Shown: one piece after another, positions 60,701-64,000 of the stretch
Layout of the letters: each line of letters opens with the position of its first letter
Numbering within the stretch: position 1 is the stretch's first letter
DNA from: Obelidium mucronatum
Taxonomy: Eukaryota; Chytridiomycota; Chytridiomycetes; Chytridiales; Chytriomycetaceae
DNA: 64,000 bases
Direction: 5' to 3'
Assembly (NCBI GenBank): GCA_025765595.1
Contig: JAIVFH010000062.1
Coordinates: forward strand, 151,714 to 215,713
Made by a program: the position numbers and the translations under genes
Notes under the pieces: generated by a model
Told to the model about the DNA's origin: nothing
Databases searched by the model: none
What the model saw: only the letters and a program-made list of their open reading frames with translations

Positions 60701-62018
60701 ATGATCCAATCAGAGACGCGATTATATGGATCAGCATCGCCAGCTACAAATCGAGGCCAGCAAACACAACTGCCTTTGCATTCTGGATTCGCCATTTCCC
60801 AGATCTTTAAATGCAAAAGGCCAATCCCAATTAAAGGCCAGAAACCTCCCCGATTGAATGAAACCATGCCGTTAACACTGTTCTACCATGCTGGTACTTC
60901 GCTTACTTTGAAATCTTCAATTAAAAACTCTTTGAATTTACAGATCAGCAAGTCTCTAAATGCGTGACCTCGCTGTCTAAAGTTGGAGATACGCGATCAG
61001 ACATGTTTCGACGCCGAAATGAAAAACTCCACGTGAGCCAGCGCACTTTACTAGACGCAATCTATATAATTTATGCAGAGATTGATGAGGAACTGAAATC
61101 TCCACGTGAATACATCCAACAACTCCCCCCTGACGATCAGGTTCAAGTGAATCCCCATACCCCTTTACGAAATCCAGAACTGAAGAATAATACAGCGGGA
61201 ATTAACAGGCGCCTTTAGTGAAAATATTTACTTTGCTTCGCAAGCAGTTAGTAAAGGCTACAGAATCCGTGGAATCGAACAACACACATCAGAATTAATT
61301 GATCCAGCTCAACAGCTCTCTGCTTCCATGGATGCTCTCCGTTATGTATTCCATACCCGTTTATCGCGCTCACCACTCCCACCGCACCACGATCTCCATG
61401 GTGTCCTCAAAGACTTTGATACCTCCTGGACCGCGTTTGAGAAAAAGATTTGCTTCTTTTATTTTTCATCAACATATAACGGAATCCCTGGTCGGATAGA
61501 CGAGACTCATTTGTTTCAGGTTTCCTTCAACTTTGACTTTCTATATCGACTGAACACCTTCAACCACTCAGGTTCTGATGAGTGAAACAATTCTCCGAGC
61601 ACTCGACTCCAAATACATTTCCCTTGACCAAGTTCAGAGTTTCGACCCTTCATTGATTCTCGCAATACCGCGGCTGTCCCTCTTCTCAGCCTTATACCAC
61701 ACACCAGACATGGTTAACGTCACGGATTCGCAGAATGCATTTCGATGGTTCAGAGCCAAGTCGGAACTACTCAAAAGCGTCAAGGAACGGGTGTCTGGGT
61801 TGGATGCGGATCGGATCTACATTCTAGAACGGATGCTGGTAGATGCTGAAGGTGGGAACGGTCAGGGGACTGTAAATGATTCGATTTTGCAATCTGTTTT
61901 CGTGGATATATGCAGCGTGTCGGATCAGCTAATGAGAAATAAGGAGGTTGTTGGAATGCTCTCAAAAGTGTTTTCAATGTATAGAGAAATGCCGGAAGAA
62001 GTCACTCAAGTTATATAA
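60701..62018 (+). CDS. LST2-like (lateral signalling target 2) protein
   Basis: Starts MIQSETRLYGSASPATNRGQ, possibly a non-conserved 5' part. The conserved region runs from FYHAGTSLTL and TLLDAIYIIYAEIDEELKSP to ENIYFASQAVSKGYRIRGIE, then DFDTSWTAFEKKICFFY, MSETILRALDSKYISLDQVQ and the signature SFDPSLILAIPRLSLFSAL. It ends FVDICSVSDQLMRNKEVVGM and EEVTQVI. In animals LST2 binds PI3P through a FYVE finger and affects receptor trafficking; no FYVE finger is seen here. Intron/frame joins near 60955 and 61200 are approximate. Confidence 0.65.
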
Positions 62019-62092
62019 ATTATTTGTCAGGTTTTACTCGTCTATTAATGCTCTCTTCTACATCATGAGACAAATGGAACACTGGTCAAAAC

Positions 62093-62164
62093 GAGCGTAC
62101 CAGGGGTCGAACCTGGAATCTCTTGATTCGTAGTCAAGCGCGGTAACCATTTTGCCATACGCCC
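62093..62164 (-). tRNA. tRNA-Arg (anticodon ACG)
   Basis: 72-nt cloverleaf on the minus strand. The 7-bp acceptor stem pairs GGGCGTA with TACGCTC (one G-U). The anticodon stem-loop is CTTGA-CTACGAA-TCAAG, anticodon ACG. The T arm is CCAGG-TTCGACC-CCTGG. A box (TGGCAAAATGG) and B box (GGTTCGACCCC) are present. No intron; CCA not encoded. Confidence 0.96.
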
Positions 62165-62529
62165 ATATGATTCTTTTTCTTTTTAGATTATTATCATCCT
62201 AGAAAATTATGGAATAGCTGGAACAGTCTATCTAATTACAATTTACTTTCGCTCTGGCATTTTTCGAAAGCTCTTTGTTTCAATTTTGAGAAAAACTTGA
62301 GCGACAATTTAATCAGGAAAGAAGAAATAAAACACAAAATCGCAAGTAGCAAGAGAGTTTCCATGACTGAGTTTATGGCCGAACTGTGTAAAGTAATATG
62401 ATACTGTCATCAATTTAAGCCATCAAGTATTTTTTATTTCAAGCTGAAAAAGGCTGTAACAAAGAAAGGATATCAAAACATCTCGGTATATAATGAACAC
62501 AATAGGAGAAATTTAAAGTTGTGGAGCGA
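62165..62529. other. Intergenic region, nothing recognised
   Basis: AT-rich sequence between tRNA and histone H1 gene. A T-rich stretch (TTCTTTTTCTTTTTAG) follows the tRNA on the plus side. The side downstream of the tRNA 3' end (62092 and lower) reads CGTTTTGACC on the tRNA strand, including a short T4 that could end Pol III transcription. No other gene seen. Confidence 0.45.
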
Positions 62530-63553
62530 TTACTTTGTTTGAAAAATAACGAGGCAGTCAGCAATGTAACAAATTAAAGACAGAAATACCTTCTTGGTCG
62601 CGGCGGCCCGTCTAGGAGTTTTCTTTGGAACAGCAGATCGTGGAGTTGGCGCCTTTCTTTCGACCTTCTTTGGGGCAGCAGCTTTCTTTGGAGGAGCAGC
62701 CTTCTTTTTTGGGGCTGCAGCCTTCTTGGCTGGAGCTTTAGCAGCAGCAGCCTTATTTTTGGCGGCAACTGCAATGGCAGGTTTTGCGGCGGCCTTTTTC
62801 GCAGTAGATTTAGCTTTTGCGGCGGTGGTCTGAAGAAAAACATGTTAATGAGGAAGCGCGGAATAAACTGAAAGATTTGACAAAGCCACCTTTTTCGCAA
62901 AAAGCTTCTTCTTTGGTGTGGCAGCGGCTGGTTTAACAGACACCCTCTTCCCTAGGGCTCTCTTGAAACAGAACCAAGTCAGTTGACGCGTTTTCCACAA
63001 AAATGCTTGAAAAATATTTAAACCTTTTTAGTTGCAGCGGGAATATCATCTTCCTCCTTTGGAGCCGAACGGGCAGGCCTTTTCTTTCCTGTGGCGCTAT
63101 CCGATGAAGGTGCCTCAATCTTCACAAGTTTAACCGGGCCAGATGCCCCTTTGGGCTGACTGAACAAACCAGCATCGACTCCCTTCTTAATCGCTTGGTT
63201 GATTAAATGATCTTTGATGTCCTAAACAATGAAGTGAATAAGATCAATAATGAAAAAAAATAGCAGCAACTGATTGGTTAATACCTCAAAGTTGGTGCTA
63301 ATGTACTTCTTGATTGCTTGGCGGGACGATCCATTGCGTTCTTTCTGGATATGGTGGGGCGTTCAGTTGTTTCCTGGCGGGGTTTTTTGTTTTAAACAAC
63401 ATACCAGGCTGGCAATAGACGCAATAACCATCTCCTTGTAGCTTGGATGAAGTGGGGCAGCAGCGGGAGCTCTCTTTTTGGAGCAGTCTTCTCTGCAGTT
63501 TTTGGGTCTGTGGCAGTGGGCGAGGCAGCCTTCTTATCCGATGCAGCAGCCAT
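62530..63553 (-). CDS. Linker histone H1
   Basis: Binds nucleosome dyad and linker DNA. Starts MAAASDKKAASPTATDPKTA. The globular winged-helix domain: HPSYKEMVIASIASL, KERNGSSRQAIKKYI, FEDIKDHLINQAIKKGVDAG and LFSQPKGASGPVKLV, across three introns. The C-terminal tail is Lys/Ala/Pro-rich (AAKPAIAVAAKNKAAAAKAP, PKKAAAPKK). A one-base frame correction is needed at the T5 run 63475-63479 (A5 on the gene strand). The last residues are uncertain: AATKK then either reads on to TAA at 62532-62530 or splices at GTATTT. Confidence 0.9.
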
Positions 63554-63863
63554 ATTGGTTTTCCCTGTTTTTAAAGTTGCGAGGTTAGCAACGCGTATCA
63601 CGGGTGAAAGTTAAGCTAGCTGCTGTGGCGGGAGAGCTTGGAGAAACAGCTGTCAAAATAAATGTGGGGAGACTCACTTGTTTGTTTGCAGAATGTTTTT
63701 TCCTTCGTCCGTGATGGACAATTTTGTCTGACCTGCCCTTCTGGACAAAAAGCCTCAAAGAACAAGAACGACCGCAAAATTGATTTATTTGTTATTGTCG
63801 TATCTAGCTGTAATTGATTTTCTTTCACTGTAATAACTTAACTTAAAATAAATACTGTTAAAT
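63554..63863. other. Divergent intergenic region between H1 and macrodomain gene
   Basis: 310 bp between start codons. A minus-strand ORF at 63828-63616 has Cys and Ser but no recognised family and probably is chance. Confidence 0.4.
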
Positions 63864-64000
63864 ATGTCAAGAGCCATTAACATTGAATTGAACAAGAAAG
63901 TCCGTCTATGGTAAGCCACTTCGTTGCGCATCATAATAATTGCTTATATATGCTTAGGCGCGGAGACATAACATCACTCGCTATCGATGCAATAGTCAAA
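63864..64000 (+). CDS. Macrodomain protein, 3' end outside window
   Basis: MSRAINIELNKKVRLW, an intron (gtaagc...gcttag, about 63911-63957), then RGDITSLAIDAIVK to the window edge. The W-x-GDIT...DAIV pattern is the start of MacroD-type ADP-ribose/O-acetyl-ADP-ribose-binding macrodomains. Catalytic parts lie beyond the window. Confidence 0.75.

Noticed and set aside
63616..63828. Small Cys-containing ORF on minus strand
   Set aside because: No family match from memory, lies in the divergent intergenic region, and has no splice or conservation support.

Overview
The window is nuclear DNA of a zoosporic (flagellated) true fungus, most likely a chytrid of the Chytridiales type. Evidence: genes are dense, with many short GT-AG introns (about 45-100 bp). 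The gene set is fungal (chitin synthase, GPI synthesis, fungal rvt-type reverse-transcriptase relative, SHY1, exocyst). A CEP131/AZI1-like centriole protein points to a flagellum, and plant-like LRR and NWD-type WD40 proteins are common in chytrid genomes. No organism name can be fixed from sequence alone.

Layout. 1-9.4 kb: a truncated LRR protein, a chitin synthase interrupted by a 1.1 kb array of GC-rich palindromes, and a badly frame-broken WD40 protein. 9.4-19.9 kb: a repeat-rich block holding five copies or fragments of one small two-exon gene family, with a BTB-BACK gene, a mitochondrial Obg GTPase and one orphan gene inside the block. Copies B and C (and copy D at 47 kb) have the same arrangement: gene, then an upstream array of ~214-236 bp tandem repeats, then a ~430-480 bp module ending in a short hairpin. 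19.9-32.7 kb: GH5 glycosylceramidase-type hydrolase, SURF1/SHY1, CEP131, UMP-CMP kinase, PIG-F/GPI11, Ran and EXO70. 32.8-35.1 kb: an inverted, gene-less version of the cassette with eight 245 bp repeats. 35.5-45.1 kb: plasma-membrane syntaxin (Sso1-like), ACBD6-like protein, EXO84 and an rvt-like protein. 45.5-49 kb: orphan gene and cassette copy D. 49.2-57.2 kb: an EF-hand/ZZ protein and a very large redox fusion protein. 57.3-64 kb: sirtuin, ROMO1/MGR2, indoleamine 2,3-dioxygenase, LST2-like protein, tRNA-Arg(ACG), histone H1, and the start of a macrodomain protein.

Main discoveries. (1) A single gene at 52205-57248 joins an animal-type heme peroxidase, a DOMON heme domain, a cytochrome b561 membrane domain, a cytochrome b5 domain and a cytochrome-b5-reductase-like FAD/NAD module. 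This looks like a dual-oxidase analogue built from non-NOX parts. (2) The gene + tandem repeat + hairpin-module cassette family is a candidate undescribed mobile or amplifying element. It carries a small protein with a possible RRM-like fold, and one copy moved with the tail of a neighbouring gene. (3) Ran GTPase contains a 4-nt microexon. (4) The sirtuin has the catalytic His replaced by Tyr. (5) The rvt-like gene seems to lack the catalytic core between its conserved flanks. (6) Several divergent gene pairs have only 12-53 bp between start codons.

Caution: several conserved genes need single-base frame corrections, often at homopolymers (chitin synthase, WD40, Obg, GH5, histone H1). Others (SURF1, UMP-CMP kinase, Ran, ROMO1, cassette copies C and D) read through perfectly. 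Residual indel errors in a long-read assembly are the simplest explanation, so frameshifts alone should not be read as pseudogenes here.
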